Assembly (NCBI RefSeq): GCF_028369065.1
Contig: NZ_JAQNDA010000003.1
Location: 1 to 64,000, forward strand
DNA: 64,000 bases
Source: Marinobacter sp. SS21
Lineage (GTDB): Bacteria > Pseudomonadota > Gammaproteobacteria > Pseudomonadales > Oleiphilaceae
Direction: 5' to 3'
Shown here: positions 8,547 through 16,594 of the stretch, piece by piece
Layout: every line of letters begins with the position of its first letter
Position numbering within the stretch: the stretch's first letter is position 1
Program-made: the position numbers and the translations under genes
Notes under the pieces: generated by a model
Told to the model about the DNA's origin: nothing
What the model saw: the letters and a program-made list of their open reading frames with translations, nothing else
Databases searched by the model: none

Positions 8547-9053
8547 CTAATTGGGTTCTTCGCATTCCAAAGCACGCACAAGGTTTTTGAACTCTTCCCG
8601 GTTCTTGCTGTTCATGCCCATGAGCACACGGTGAGCATCCAGCACCTTGTCCCGAACTTGGTGTTCACTGGCACGCAGCACAGGAATCTCCTCAAGCTCT
8701 TCGATTCGGGAGGCGGGTTCCCTGACAATGATGAAAATCTTGTCGAACCCCATGGAAGTGATAATTCGAGTGATATCGGGGTTGGTCGAAATCAGGGTGG
8801 GCAAAAAATGGCTCTGCTTCTGGGCTGCCATGGCGATTTTGGCAAGCAGGCCCAAGGTGGTGCTGTCGATGATCTCGGTTTCAGTCAGATCAATCACCAC
8901 CGTCTTGAAGACGGGATCCTGAGTGATGGATTCCACCAGATTGTCCAGCGTCGAACATAGGTTCAGCCGGATCTCCCCAATGAACTTCAGGACGTAAATG
9001 CCCTGCTTTTCCGCTTGTAGGATTTTACAGCCAGCCATCATCAACACTGCCAC
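8547..9053 (-). CDS. STAS-domain anti-sigma-factor antagonist, HsbA-like
   Basis: This 168-residue protein contains a STAS domain: LKFIGEIRLNLCSTLDNLVE, then VVIDLTETEIIDSTTLGLLAKI with the phosphorylatable serine in the IIDSTTLG loop. A helical tail follows the domain. The GTG at 9053 shares one base with the TAG of the upstream PP2C gene, so the two are coupled; the ATG at 9041 is an alternative. The pair resembles HsbA and HsbR of P. aeruginosa, which govern the swarming/biofilm choice via FlgM. That function here is inference. Confidence 0.85.
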   Translation of the reverse strand: MAVLMMAGCKILQAEKQGIYVLKFIGEIRLNLCSTLDNLVESITQDPVFKTVVIDLTETEIIDSTTLGLLAKIAMAAQKQSHFLPTLISTNPDITRIITSMGFDKIFIIVREPASRIEELEEIPVLRASEHQVRDKVLDAHRVLMGMNSKNREEFKNLVRALECEEPN

Positions 9054-10285
9054 TATTTCGACTCAACGCTATCCGCAAGCGCGTTCTCTTGCTGCGGGGA
9101 AGCGGTTAATACTGTATCTGTCACTGATACAATAGCGATGTCGTCAGGTAGCTCTGTGATCTCATCGAGATTCAGGGCATCGCTCAGCGAGGCGATAGTG
9201 TGACGACCTCCCGACACGAGTTCAAGTAGTCGAGCTTCCTTTTTTGCCAAGCTTTTGGCCTTTATAACTTCAAGTATTCCATCTGAAAACAGAAATAACT
9301 GAAATGGCCCCTGCAACTTCATTTCATAAACTTCCCAATGAGGGCTTTCGAACAGCCCCACGGGCAATCCGTTTCCCTCAAGAAACATCGTCTCGCCATT
9401 CACCTCTGACAGAATAGGCATTGGGAAATGAGCACCCACAGCGTATTTCAGGGTTTGCTCCTGCTCTGAGATGATACCCACAAATACTGTGACATGTTTT
9501 CCGAGTCCGGTATCCAACAATTCAGAATTAATTCGTTCCAGAAAACGGTCGGGATAGAGGATATCGTCACTAGAACCCCGTCGCAGATTACGCTGCAACC
9601 GGTTGGTGAGGTTCTTCAGCAACACTGTAACGAAGGCGGAGCTGGCGCCATGCCCTGACACATCGGCAATGTAAACCAGCGTTTGATCGCGGGAAATTCG
9701 AAAATAATCGAGGAAGTCGCCGCTGAGGTAGAGCGATGGTTTGATCATGTGGTCAATCGCCAGGTTACCCAGTTGCTGACCATGTTCGGGCAGCATCTTC
9801 AGCTGCACCTTACGGCCTGCCCGCTGATCGGCACGCAATTCGGCAATGCCCGCCCTGAGGTCGCTGTTGGCCTCTTCCAGCTCCTGCCGGTACAACTGGT
9901 TAAGACGGTTCACCCTAACCCGGTCAAACAATTTGGCCAGTACATCGTCCACCATCAACTTGTCGGCGAGGGGTTTGAGCAGAAAATCCTCTGCCCCGGC
10001 GCGGAGCGCCTCTATCACCTGGTCAGCCTCAGACGCCCGGCTGTATGCAATCAGGGGAATGAACGCGTCGGCGTTCTCCAGCTTTGCACTCAGCTCACGA
10101 ATTCCGCTTGGGGATAAATCGGCAAAGATGACATCGGGACCCTGGTCATCGAACAGGTCCCTAGCCCCAGAAAGGTCCGGGCACCCTTGCACGTAAAAAC
10201 CCTTCGATTCCAGGTAGCGATCCAACTCCGAACGAGCGTGTTCGTCGGGATCTATAATCAAAATGCGCTCGGTGCGCGAGGCCAT
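9053..10285 (-). CDS. Response regulator with PP2C-type serine phosphatase domain (RsbU/HsbR-like)
   Basis: This 410-residue protein has an N-terminal receiver (ILIIDPDEHARSEL; phosphoacceptor Asp in VIFADLSPSG; Lys in FLLKPL), a linker helix, and a PPM/SpoIIE phosphatase domain with metal-binding aspartates (GDFLDYF, YIADVSGHG, LFSDGILE). It probably dephosphorylates the adjacent STAS protein. I chose the ATG at 10285 (MASRTERILIIDP). A longer open frame to 10600 runs through the repeat at 10437-10453 and is not conserved in type. No kinase or sensor gene is adjacent. Confidence 0.9.
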   Translation of the reverse strand: MASRTERILIIDPDEHARSELDRYLESKGFYVQGCPDLSGARDLFDDQGPDVIFADLSPSGIRELSAKLENADAFIPLIAYSRASEADQVIEALRAGAEDFLLKPLADKLMVDDVLAKLFDRVRVNRLNQLYRQELEEANSDLRAGIAELRADQRAGRKVQLKMLPEHGQQLGNLAIDHMIKPSLYLSGDFLDYFRISRDQTLVYIADVSGHGASSAFVTVLLKNLTNRLQRNLRRGSSDDILYPDRFLERINSELLDTGLGKHVTVFVGIISEQEQTLKYAVGAHFPMPILSEVNGETMFLEGNGLPVGLFESPHWEVYEMKLQGPFQLFLFSDGILEVIKAKSLAKKEARLLELVSGGRHTIASLSDALNLDEITELPDDIAIVSVTDTVLTASPQQENALADSVESK

Positions 10286-10436
10286 AGCCGCCGTCCTAAA
10301 CTGCTTCGGTGAAACGACATTCGACTTGCTGGATGTCTCTGAAAATCTCTTTAGATTCGCTTTAATATGCGCTTCGGCCTGCCTGACTGCCAGAGCGCGC
10401 CCTTCGGGGCAATCAAATGCCAGAGATGATCCGGAG

Positions 10437-10453
10437 TTATTCAGAGGCTCCCT
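10437..10453. repeat. Solo copy of the 17-bp inverted-repeat arm
   Basis: The sequence is identical to the reverse complement of the left arm at 2239-2255. The similarity to the right arm of that element extends to GGAGT-ATTCAGAGGCTCCCTA. No partner arm is visible within several hundred bases. It lies between two divergent genes, upstream of the HD gene promoter, and is probably an IS or MITE remnant. Confidence 0.6.
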
Positions 10454-10463
10454 AGCGGTTCTT

Positions 10464-10493
10464 TTGCCTATTCTGGCACGGCCCTGTGATATA
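10464..10493 (+). promoter_or_regulatory. Candidate sigma-70 promoter for the HD-domain gene
   Basis: TTGCCT (10464-10469) and GATATA (10488-10493) are separated by 18 nt, with a TG extended -10 dinucleotide. They lie 36 nt before the ATG at 10530. Confidence 0.4.
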
Positions 10494-10529
10494 ACAAGGT
10501 AATAAAACGGATTTTTGGGGGTTTTCTCG

Positions 10530-11996
10530 ATGCGTAGCGCGGTTAACGATCTTCTGGGCGCTTTCGACAAACTGATCATGGACCCGGTACACGGTGGCAT
10601 CCCGTTATACCGCCACGAAATACGTATTATTGATCACCCCCTGTTCCAGCGCCTGCGTAACATTTGCCAGAATGACATTCTCAGCCTGGTCTTCCCCGGG
10701 GCGACTCATTCCCGCTTCCTGCACAGCATCGGCGTGATGCATGTGGGCGGTCGCATGTTCCGGGCGATGATCGACGCCTATCTGCGGGAGCGGCAACTGA
10801 GTGAAAACGTGGATCTCAGTCTCAACCAGCTCGACGCCATCGATTACCTCACCAAGGTGATCCGCCTGGGATGCCTGCTCCACGACAGCGGCCACTCCAG
10901 CTTCTCTCACCAGTTCACCCAGGCCCGTAAAATCCATGAACTGATGGCCCGCCCGCGGCGCTTTGAGGATCTCTGGCAACAGGCCGACTACAGTCGCTAC
11001 TATTCGCAGCCGCCAGCCGAGCTGGAGCATGAGCACTACTCGGTGCGTGTTGCCCACGAAGTATTGGGGGCCATCGGCGTTGAGGACGCCGGCCTACATG
11101 CCCAAGACGTGCTGGGCATAATGGAAACCACCGAGGTCAGGCCCAGCGAGGCCTTTTGTCGCCATGCCTGTACCTTCTGGTCGTTCATAGCCGGCGAGGA
11201 TGCCCAGAGTGGTGCCCTGGGCAATCAAAGTACACCGCGATTGGTGATGAACCTGTTATCGTCCATCGTTTCCGGTGAGATCGATGCTGACCGCGCCGAC
11301 TATATGCTGCGGGATGGCTTCCATTCCTCGGTGACCATCGGCGGTTTCAACCTGGATCACCTGCTCAGCAATCTCCGTTTCGGCTGGGATGTCCACACCC
11401 CCTGGCTGGGCTTGGCGATTACCCACAAAGGCTTGGGCGCTCTTGAAGACTTCGTCTACAGCCGGCACCAGATGTACCGCAAGGTATACGCCCACAAGAC
11501 CGCGCTGGGATTCGACTGGCTGCTGCGGGAAGCCATCAACGAAGTGCTGGATGTACCGGAAACCTTTGACTGGGTCGACACCTGCCTCAGCGACATGGGG
11601 CATTTTGCCGAGCTGACCGACAGCTTTTTCTGGGAGGCATTCCGACGCTATGCCCGAAAACAGCCGAAAAGTTATTCCCGGTGCATTGTGGACCGGGTGA
11701 AACTGGACCATCTGGATACTCGGGAGGACCTGTCCCAGGCAGAAATCAGCCGACACAGCCAATACCTGGCCGCGGAGCTTCAGTTGGATCGCGCGGATGT
11801 TGTAACCTGCTCAATGCGCGCCCGCTTTTCTAACATCCAGGAAAACTTCAATGGTATCAAGGTCCTTGTCCGGGACCCCATTCACCGCCGGCGTCACCTG
11901 AAACAGATTACCGAGGTCAGTGCCTTCTTCAGCAAATTTTCCGACGGCACCATCACCCATTTCTACCGGCGCCCCGCCAAGCTCCGACACGACTGA
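10530..11996 (+). CDS. HD-domain phosphohydrolase (dNTPase/SAMHD1-like superfamily)
   Basis: This 488-residue protein has the metal-binding HD superfamily pattern: His60 in FPGATHSRFLHSIG, His118-Asp119 in LLHDSGHSSFSHQF, and an Asp downstream in GEIDADRADYMLRD. This layout is shared by dGTPase, SAMHD1 and related phosphohydrolases (COG1078 type). The substrate is not known. An in-frame TTG at 10515 extends the frame slightly, but the ATG at 10530 gives the natural start. It is divergent from the PP2C gene. Confidence 0.88.
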   Translation: MRSAVNDLLGAFDKLIMDPVHGGIPLYRHEIRIIDHPLFQRLRNICQNDILSLVFPGATHSRFLHSIGVMHVGGRMFRAMIDAYLRERQLSENVDLSLNQLDAIDYLTKVIRLGCLLHDSGHSSFSHQFTQARKIHELMARPRRFEDLWQQADYSRYYSQPPAELEHEHYSVRVAHEVLGAIGVEDAGLHAQDVLGIMETTEVRPSEAFCRHACTFWSFIAGEDAQSGALGNQSTPRLVMNLLSSIVSGEIDADRADYMLRDGFHSSVTIGGFNLDHLLSNLRFGWDVHTPWLGLAITHKGLGALEDFVYSRHQMYRKVYAHKTALGFDWLLREAINEVLDVPETFDWVDTCLSDMGHFAELTDSFFWEAFRRYARKQPKSYSRCIVDRVKLDHLDTREDLSQAEISRHSQYLAAELQLDRADVVTCSMRARFSNIQENFNGIKVLVRDPIHRRRHLKQITEVSAFFSKFSDGTITHFYRRPAKLRHD

Positions 11997-12089
11997 GTTG
12001 GCGGAGTCGGCGCCAATCCTCTCCCAGAGCCAATCACCGCTCATAGCCGTACTGCTTGCATAGCAAATGCTTGCGTCTTCCTCTCTCGA

Positions 12090-12119
12090 TGCATCCAAAC
12101 CTTAGGGGTGAAACGTAAA
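12090..12119 (+). promoter_or_regulatory. Weak candidate promoter for the lipid-modification operon
   Basis: TGCATCC (12090-12096) and CGTAAA (12114-12119) are 17 nt apart, 70 nt before the desaturase ATG. The pair loosely resembles promoters of ChrR-controlled ECF sigma factors, which often drive this type of operon elsewhere. The -35 match to TGATCC is imperfect and no rpoE-chrR pair is in the window. Confidence 0.2.
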
Positions 12120-12188
12120 TAGGGTCGAACGGGCGGCCCCGCACAGGCCCCACAACTGACAACCCGCGATTGAAAGGACCCATCGGGT

Positions 12189-13145
12189 ATGACCCAGCAT
12201 CACCAATGGCTTCATCACGTTCTCAGATGGTTCGACGCTGATGCCAACACGACTCACCTCGATTCCACTTCTCGGCGATTCAACCCGGTTCGCGTTTTGC
12301 CGTTCATTGGCATTCACCTAGCCTGCCTGGGAGTGCTGTACGTCGGAATCAGCCCCTTCGCCTTGGCCTTTTCCGGCGGCTTCTTCCTGATCCGGATGTT
12401 CGCCATTACCGGGTTTTACCACCGCTACTTTGCCCACAAGACCTTCAAGACCAGCAGGCTGTGGCAGTTCCTGTTTGCGGTTCTCGCCGCCTCCGCAGGG
12501 CAAAGGGGGCCCTTATGGTGGGCTGCGCACCATCGACACCACCATCAACATTCCGACCAGTCGGCGGACATCCACTCTCCACACCACGGCGGCTTCTGGT
12601 GGGCCCACTTGGGTTGGTTCACCTGCGATGCCGGTTTTGTTACCGACGAAAAGAGGGTAAGGGACTGGTTGAAGTTCCCTGAACTCCGGTTTCTCAATCG
12701 TTTCGATAGCCTGGTTCCGGTACTCGCCGCCATTGCCATCTATGGGCTGGGCGAAACCCTCTGTGTGCTCGCGCCCTCACTGCAAACTGATGGGCCGCAG
12801 TTGCTGGTGTGGGGGTTCATGATCTCCACGGTTGTTCTGTTCCATGCCACCGTATCCATCAATTCCCTCGCCCATGTCTGGGGCCGCCGACGCTTCAACA
12901 CTGACGACAACAGCCGCAATAACCTGCTCCTGGCGCTGATTACCCTGGGTGAGGGCTGGCACAACAACCACCACCGCTGGCCATTGTCTGCTCGCCAGGG
13001 TTTCCGCTGGTATGAAGTGGATCTGACCTACTATGGCCTGTGGCTGCTCAGCAAACTGGGGGTTATTTGGGAGCTGAAGCCCGTTCCACAGCACATCATG
13101 GAGGAAGCCCTGGCGCTTGATAAAGGCAGGAGGTATCAGCCATGA
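12189..13145 (+). CDS. Acyl-CoA/acyl-lipid delta-9-type fatty acid desaturase
   Basis: This 318-residue integral membrane di-iron desaturase has all three histidine boxes: HRYFAH (78-83), HRHHHQH (115-121) and HNNHH (258-262). Hydrophobic segments around residues 36-75, 92-105 and 170-230 form the usual four-helix fold. It introduces a cis double bond into an acyl chain. It is the first gene of an eight-gene run in which every gene overlaps the next, here ATGA with the NTF2-like gene. Chain position and carrier cannot be read from the sequence. Confidence 0.92.
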   Translation: MTQHHQWLHHVLRWFDADANTTHLDSTSRRFNPVRVLPFIGIHLACLGVLYVGISPFALAFSGGFFLIRMFAITGFYHRYFAHKTFKTSRLWQFLFAVLAASAGQRGPLWWAAHHRHHHQHSDQSADIHSPHHGGFWWAHLGWFTCDAGFVTDEKRVRDWLKFPELRFLNRFDSLVPVLAAIAIYGLGETLCVLAPSLQTDGPQLLVWGFMISTVVLFHATVSINSLAHVWGRRRFNTDDNSRNNLLLALITLGEGWHNNHHRWPLSARQGFRWYEVDLTYYGLWLLSKLGVIWELKPVPQHIMEEALALDKGRRYQP

Positions 13146-13609
13146 CGGTCCACAGTTTCAATGGCCACGACGCCACCACCAATCAACAGTTATCGTTGCT
13201 GCAGGAATTCATGAACCTGTTCAACACCATACAAGCCAAGCGCATAGGCCCGTTGGACGCCGTGTACCACCCTGACGTCAAGTTCCAGGACCCCTTTGTC
13301 ACGATTCAAACTCGCCCGGAATTGGCACGTTATCTTGAGGCGGCCTATCACAATGTCCTTTCATGTCGCTTCCAGTTCGGCGATCCGGTGCTGTCAGGCA
13401 ACGCCGCATACCTGCCTTGGCTGATGACGGTCTGCCACAAGCGCCTGCGCGGAGGCGACCCCATTGTGGTGGAAGGGGTCAGTTATCTGCGCGACTGTGA
13501 CGGGCGCATCATCTGGCATCGGGACTATTTCGACGCCGGCCAGCTGGTCTATGAGAACATTCCGGTGCTTGGCGCTGTTGTCCGCTGGCTTCGGAGGCAC
13601 GCAGGATGA
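13142..13609 (+). CDS. NTF2/SnoaL-like protein of the lipid-modification operon
   Basis: This 155-residue protein has a SnoaL/NTF2-like fold pattern: LLQEFMNLFNTIQ, YHPDVKFQDPFVTIQ, then strands ending in GRIIWHRDYFDAGQLVYENIP. Such proteins bind small hydrophobic ligands or act as cyclases or isomerases. The start overlaps the desaturase stop (ATGA) and its stop overlaps the SDR start. In related gammaproteobacterial clusters a member of this family accompanies the SDR, FAD enzyme, DUF1365 and Cfa genes. The exact role is unknown. Confidence 0.82.
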   Translation: MTVHSFNGHDATTNQQLSLLQEFMNLFNTIQAKRIGPLDAVYHPDVKFQDPFVTIQTRPELARYLEAAYHNVLSCRFQFGDPVLSGNAAYLPWLMTVCHKRLRGGDPIVVEGVSYLRDCDGRIIWHRDYFDAGQLVYENIPVLGAVVRWLRRHAG

Positions 13610-14406
13610 CCCGGTATCTGAACACCCCCACCGACATCTGGTTAACCGGGGCTGGCTCGGGCATCGGCTATGAACTCGCCGACCAGCTGATCCAATCCGG
13701 GCACCGGCTTCGCCTCTCCGCACGCCGCTGTGAGCCCCTGGCGCGACTGGCGACCGCAGCACCGGATCGGGTTCGGGTTTTACCGCTGGACATGACCGAT
13801 CGCGATGCCACCATCGCCATGACATCTGACCTGCTCGAGCCCAGCCCGGTGCAACTGGCCATTCTTAACGCGGGCACCTGTGAGTATCTGGACGCCAGTC
13901 GATTCAGCAGCCAGGTCATTGCAAACAACGTCAACACCAACCTACTGGGCACCGCCAACTGCATCGAAGCTGTATTGCCAACCTTACGACAGGTCAGACG
14001 AACAGGCCTGCCGGCTGCCTTGGTGATCGTCAGTTCTTCGGCAAGTTGGTTCCCCTTCGCCAGGGCGGAGGGCTACGGCGCTTCGAAAGCCGCACTCACT
14101 TATCTGGCCCATTCCCTGAGAGCAGATCTGGCCGCCGAAGGCATTGAGGTGACAGTGGTATCGCCAGGATTTGTAAAAACCCCGCTCACCGACCGCAACG
14201 ATTTTCCCATGCCGTTTCTGATCACCGCGGAGCAAGCCGCCCAAAAAATCCTGGCGGGACTGAGGGTCGGGCGACGGGATATCCACTTTCCACGCCGTTT
14301 CACCTGGCTGCTCAAGATATTGAGCGCCCTGCCGCAACCCCTGATCGATCGCCTCGCGGCCCGTTTGAACCGAACGGCTTCCGATCACCAGGAACTTCGC
14401 CCATGA
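13606..14406 (+). CDS. Short-chain dehydrogenase/reductase
   Basis: This 266-residue classical SDR has an NAD(P)-binding WLTGAGSGIGYELA motif near residue 14, NAG in LAILNAGTCE, a catalytic serine in VIVSSSASWF, and YxxxK as YGASKAAL. It probably oxidises or reduces a hydroxyl or keto group. ATGA overlaps join it to the genes on both sides. The substrate is inferred to be a modified fatty acyl group from context only. Confidence 0.9.
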   Translation: MTRYLNTPTDIWLTGAGSGIGYELADQLIQSGHRLRLSARRCEPLARLATAAPDRVRVLPLDMTDRDATIAMTSDLLEPSPVQLAILNAGTCEYLDASRFSSQVIANNVNTNLLGTANCIEAVLPTLRQVRRTGLPAALVIVSSSASWFPFARAEGYGASKAALTYLAHSLRADLAAEGIEVTVVSPGFVKTPLTDRNDFPMPFLITAEQAAQKILAGLRVGRRDIHFPRRFTWLLKILSALPQPLIDRLAARLNRTASDHQELRP

Positions 14407-15668
14407 ACCAGAATCGCCAGCGAATCGCGGTTATTGGCGCCGGCGTCGCAGGGCTCACCAGCGCCTGGCTATTAGCGGAGCATCACGATGTCACCGTGTT
14501 TGAGGCGGCTGGCTATGCCGGTGGCCACACCAACACACGGCTGGTGAAACTTAACGGGCGGACCTGGCCGGTCAATACCGGCTTCATCGTCTTCAACGAC
14601 TGGACCTACCCCAATTTCATCAAGTTGCTGGAGCGCCTCGGTGTGCCCTCGGAGATCAGCGACATGAGTTTCAGTGTCGACAGCCCCAGGAACGGGCTGC
14701 AATACAACGGAACCCGTGTTAATACGCTGTTTGCCCAACGTCGCAACCTGCTGAGCCCGCCTTTCCTGCGGATGATTTTGGATATCCTGCGATTCAATCG
14801 CCTGACCCAGCGGGAGCTTGACGCCAACCTGATTAACGATGACGAATCCCTGGGCAGCTATCTCAAGCGGCACGGCTTTTCCCGCTACTTCCGGGACTAT
14901 TACATCGTACCCATGGGATCAGCCATCTGGTCTGCGCCAGAGCTCGCGCTGGAGCAGTTTCCGGTCCGCTTCTTCCTCCGGTTCTTCAACAACCACGGCA
15001 TGTTATCCGTCGATCAACGGCCTATCTGGCGGGTCGTCTCGGGTGGTTCCGCCCAGTATGTGAACCGTATGATGGAACGACTGGGCCCGCTCACCCGGCT
15101 CAATTGCCCGGTTCAGGGGGTGCGACGCGAGCACGACGGCGTCGTCATCGCCGCGAACGGGGCGGAGCACCGCTTTGATCAGGTGGTGTTTGGCTGCCAC
15201 AGCGATCAGGCCCTACACCTGCTGAACGATCCAAGCCCCGCGGAGCAGTCAGTGCTGTCCGCCATTCCGTATCAGGACAACCAGGTGGTGTTGCACACGG
15301 ACAGCAGCTTGCTGCCAGCCAATCGACGCGCCTGGGCCGCGTGGAACTACTACGTACCCGAGCACGTGACTGAGCCGGTGTCGGTGACCTACAACATGAA
15401 CATACTGCAGAACTTCCATGATGCGCCGGAAACATTCTGCGTTACCCTGAACCGAACCCGGGACGTTGATCCAGACCGAATCATTGAGGAGTATCGCTAC
15501 GCTCATCCGGTGTTTTCCCGCGACGCAGTTGCAGCCCAACAGCGATACCAGGACATCGGTGACCGCAATCGAACCCACTATTGTGGCGCCTACTGGTTCA
15601 ATGGCTTTCACGAGGACGGCGTCAACAGCGCCCTCAGGGTTGCCCGCGCGTTTGGGGTGTCACTATGA
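14403..15668 (+). CDS. NAD(P)/FAD-dependent oxidoreductase, amine-oxidase type
   Basis: This 421-residue flavoprotein starts with a dinucleotide motif, IAVIGAGVAGLTSAWLL, and continues EAAGYAGGHTNT, the pattern of COG2907 flavin oxidoreductases. In alphaproteobacteria a homologue next to DUF1365 and Cfa genes has been tied to conversion of methylated fatty acids to furan fatty acids; applying that here is inference. The start and stop overlap neighbouring genes by ATGA. No truncation is seen. Confidence 0.9.
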   Translation: MNQNRQRIAVIGAGVAGLTSAWLLAEHHDVTVFEAAGYAGGHTNTRLVKLNGRTWPVNTGFIVFNDWTYPNFIKLLERLGVPSEISDMSFSVDSPRNGLQYNGTRVNTLFAQRRNLLSPPFLRMILDILRFNRLTQRELDANLINDDESLGSYLKRHGFSRYFRDYYIVPMGSAIWSAPELALEQFPVRFFLRFFNNHGMLSVDQRPIWRVVSGGSAQYVNRMMERLGPLTRLNCPVQGVRREHDGVVIAANGAEHRFDQVVFGCHSDQALHLLNDPSPAEQSVLSAIPYQDNQVVLHTDSSLLPANRRAWAAWNYYVPEHVTEPVSVTYNMNILQNFHDAPETFCVTLNRTRDVDPDRIIEEYRYAHPVFSRDAVAAQQRYQDIGDRNRTHYCGAYWFNGFHEDGVNSALRVARAFGVSL

Positions 15669-15709
15669 GCATGACGGCTATGAGCATGACGGCTATGAGC
15701 ATGACGGCT
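15665..15709 (+). repeat. Three perfect 15-bp repeats at the DUF1365 gene start
   Basis: ATGAGCATGACGGCT is repeated at 15665-15679, 15680-15694 and 15695-15709. The unit is a multiple of three, so copy changes keep the frame and add or remove MSMTA pentapeptides and start codons. Confidence 0.95.
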
Positions 15710-16594
15710 CCGTGGGCGAGCGACTGGCTGGAAGGCACCATCCGACATCGCCGGCTTGAGCCGGTCGCCCACCGCTTCTCCTATGGAACCGGCATGCTCG
15801 CGCTCGATGTCTCGGAGTGGCATCGCTTACCCCAGCTCAGTCTCTGGTTGTCGCTGGAACGATTCAATTGGGTGTCGCTGTACCGCAACGACTATTTCAA
15901 GCCAGGTCAGCGGCCGCTGTACATGGAAATCGCTGACTGGGTGAGTGCACAAACCGGCTGGCGGCCCACGGGCCCCATCCAGCTCATTACCCACCCCCGT
16001 TACTTGGGGCATCTGTTCAACCCGGTGAGTTTCTATTTCTGCTACCCATCAGATGCTGAACCCCGCACTGGCGCCGTACCCCGAGTCATCCTGGCGCACA
16101 TCACCAACACTCCCTGGCAGGAACGGCATCTGTATTGCCTGGAATGCGCGACACCGGAAGCCGGCCCCACTGGCTGGCGTACCGTGCAATTCCAGTTTTG
16201 CAAACGATTTCACGTATCGCCCTTTAATCCCATGGCGCAGGAGTACCATTGGGTATTCAGCTTCCGGGGCCCGGAGTTGCGTATCCATATGAATATCCGT
16301 GATGGCCACAAGGTGTTCGATGCAACCCTGGAGGTTCGCAGAACCCCCCTGTGCCGTCCGATTTTCCTCCGATCACTGCGCCGCTTTCCAGTGGAGTGTG
16401 CCAAGGTTGTTGCCGGTATCTACTGGCAGGCCTTGCGTCTGAAGCTGAAAGGCGCGCCATTCCACCCCCATCCGCGAACACTGCCGGACACCTCGCCACA
16501 GGATCACCAGGGCGAGTTCGATCAGGGCACCCTGTTGGCGGATTCCACTCCCCCGTCATCGCAATCCGGAAGAGTCAGATCATGGAGAATGTAA
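15665..16594 (+). CDS. DUF1365 family protein
   Basis: This 309-residue protein matches DUF1365: WLEGTIRHRRLEPVAHRFSYG, LITHPRYLGHLFNPVSFYFCY and LAHITNTPWQERHLYCL. Members sit beside Cfa and FAD genes in lipid-modification clusters; their biochemical role is not settled. The N-terminus is unusual: three perfect 15-bp repeats encode (MSMTA)x3, giving six in-frame ATGs. The first ATG at 15665 overlaps the upstream stop as ATGA and is taken as the start, although 15671 or later ATGs could serve. Confidence 0.9.
   Translation: MSMTAMSMTAMSMTAPWASDWLEGTIRHRRLEPVAHRFSYGTGMLALDVSEWHRLPQLSLWLSLERFNWVSLYRNDYFKPGQRPLYMEIADWVSAQTGWRPTGPIQLITHPRYLGHLFNPVSFYFCYPSDAEPRTGAVPRVILAHITNTPWQERHLYCLECATPEAGPTGWRTVQFQFCKRFHVSPFNPMAQEYHWVFSFRGPELRIHMNIRDGHKVFDATLEVRRTPLCRPIFLRSLRRFPVECAKVVAGIYWQALRLKLKGAPFHPHPRTLPDTSPQDHQGEFDQGTLLADSTPPSSQSGRVRSWRM

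Noticed and set aside
10286..10600. N-terminal extension of the PP2C response regulator
   Set aside because: It runs through an IS-end-like repeat and the HD gene's promoter; the receiver domain begins right at the ATG at 10285.
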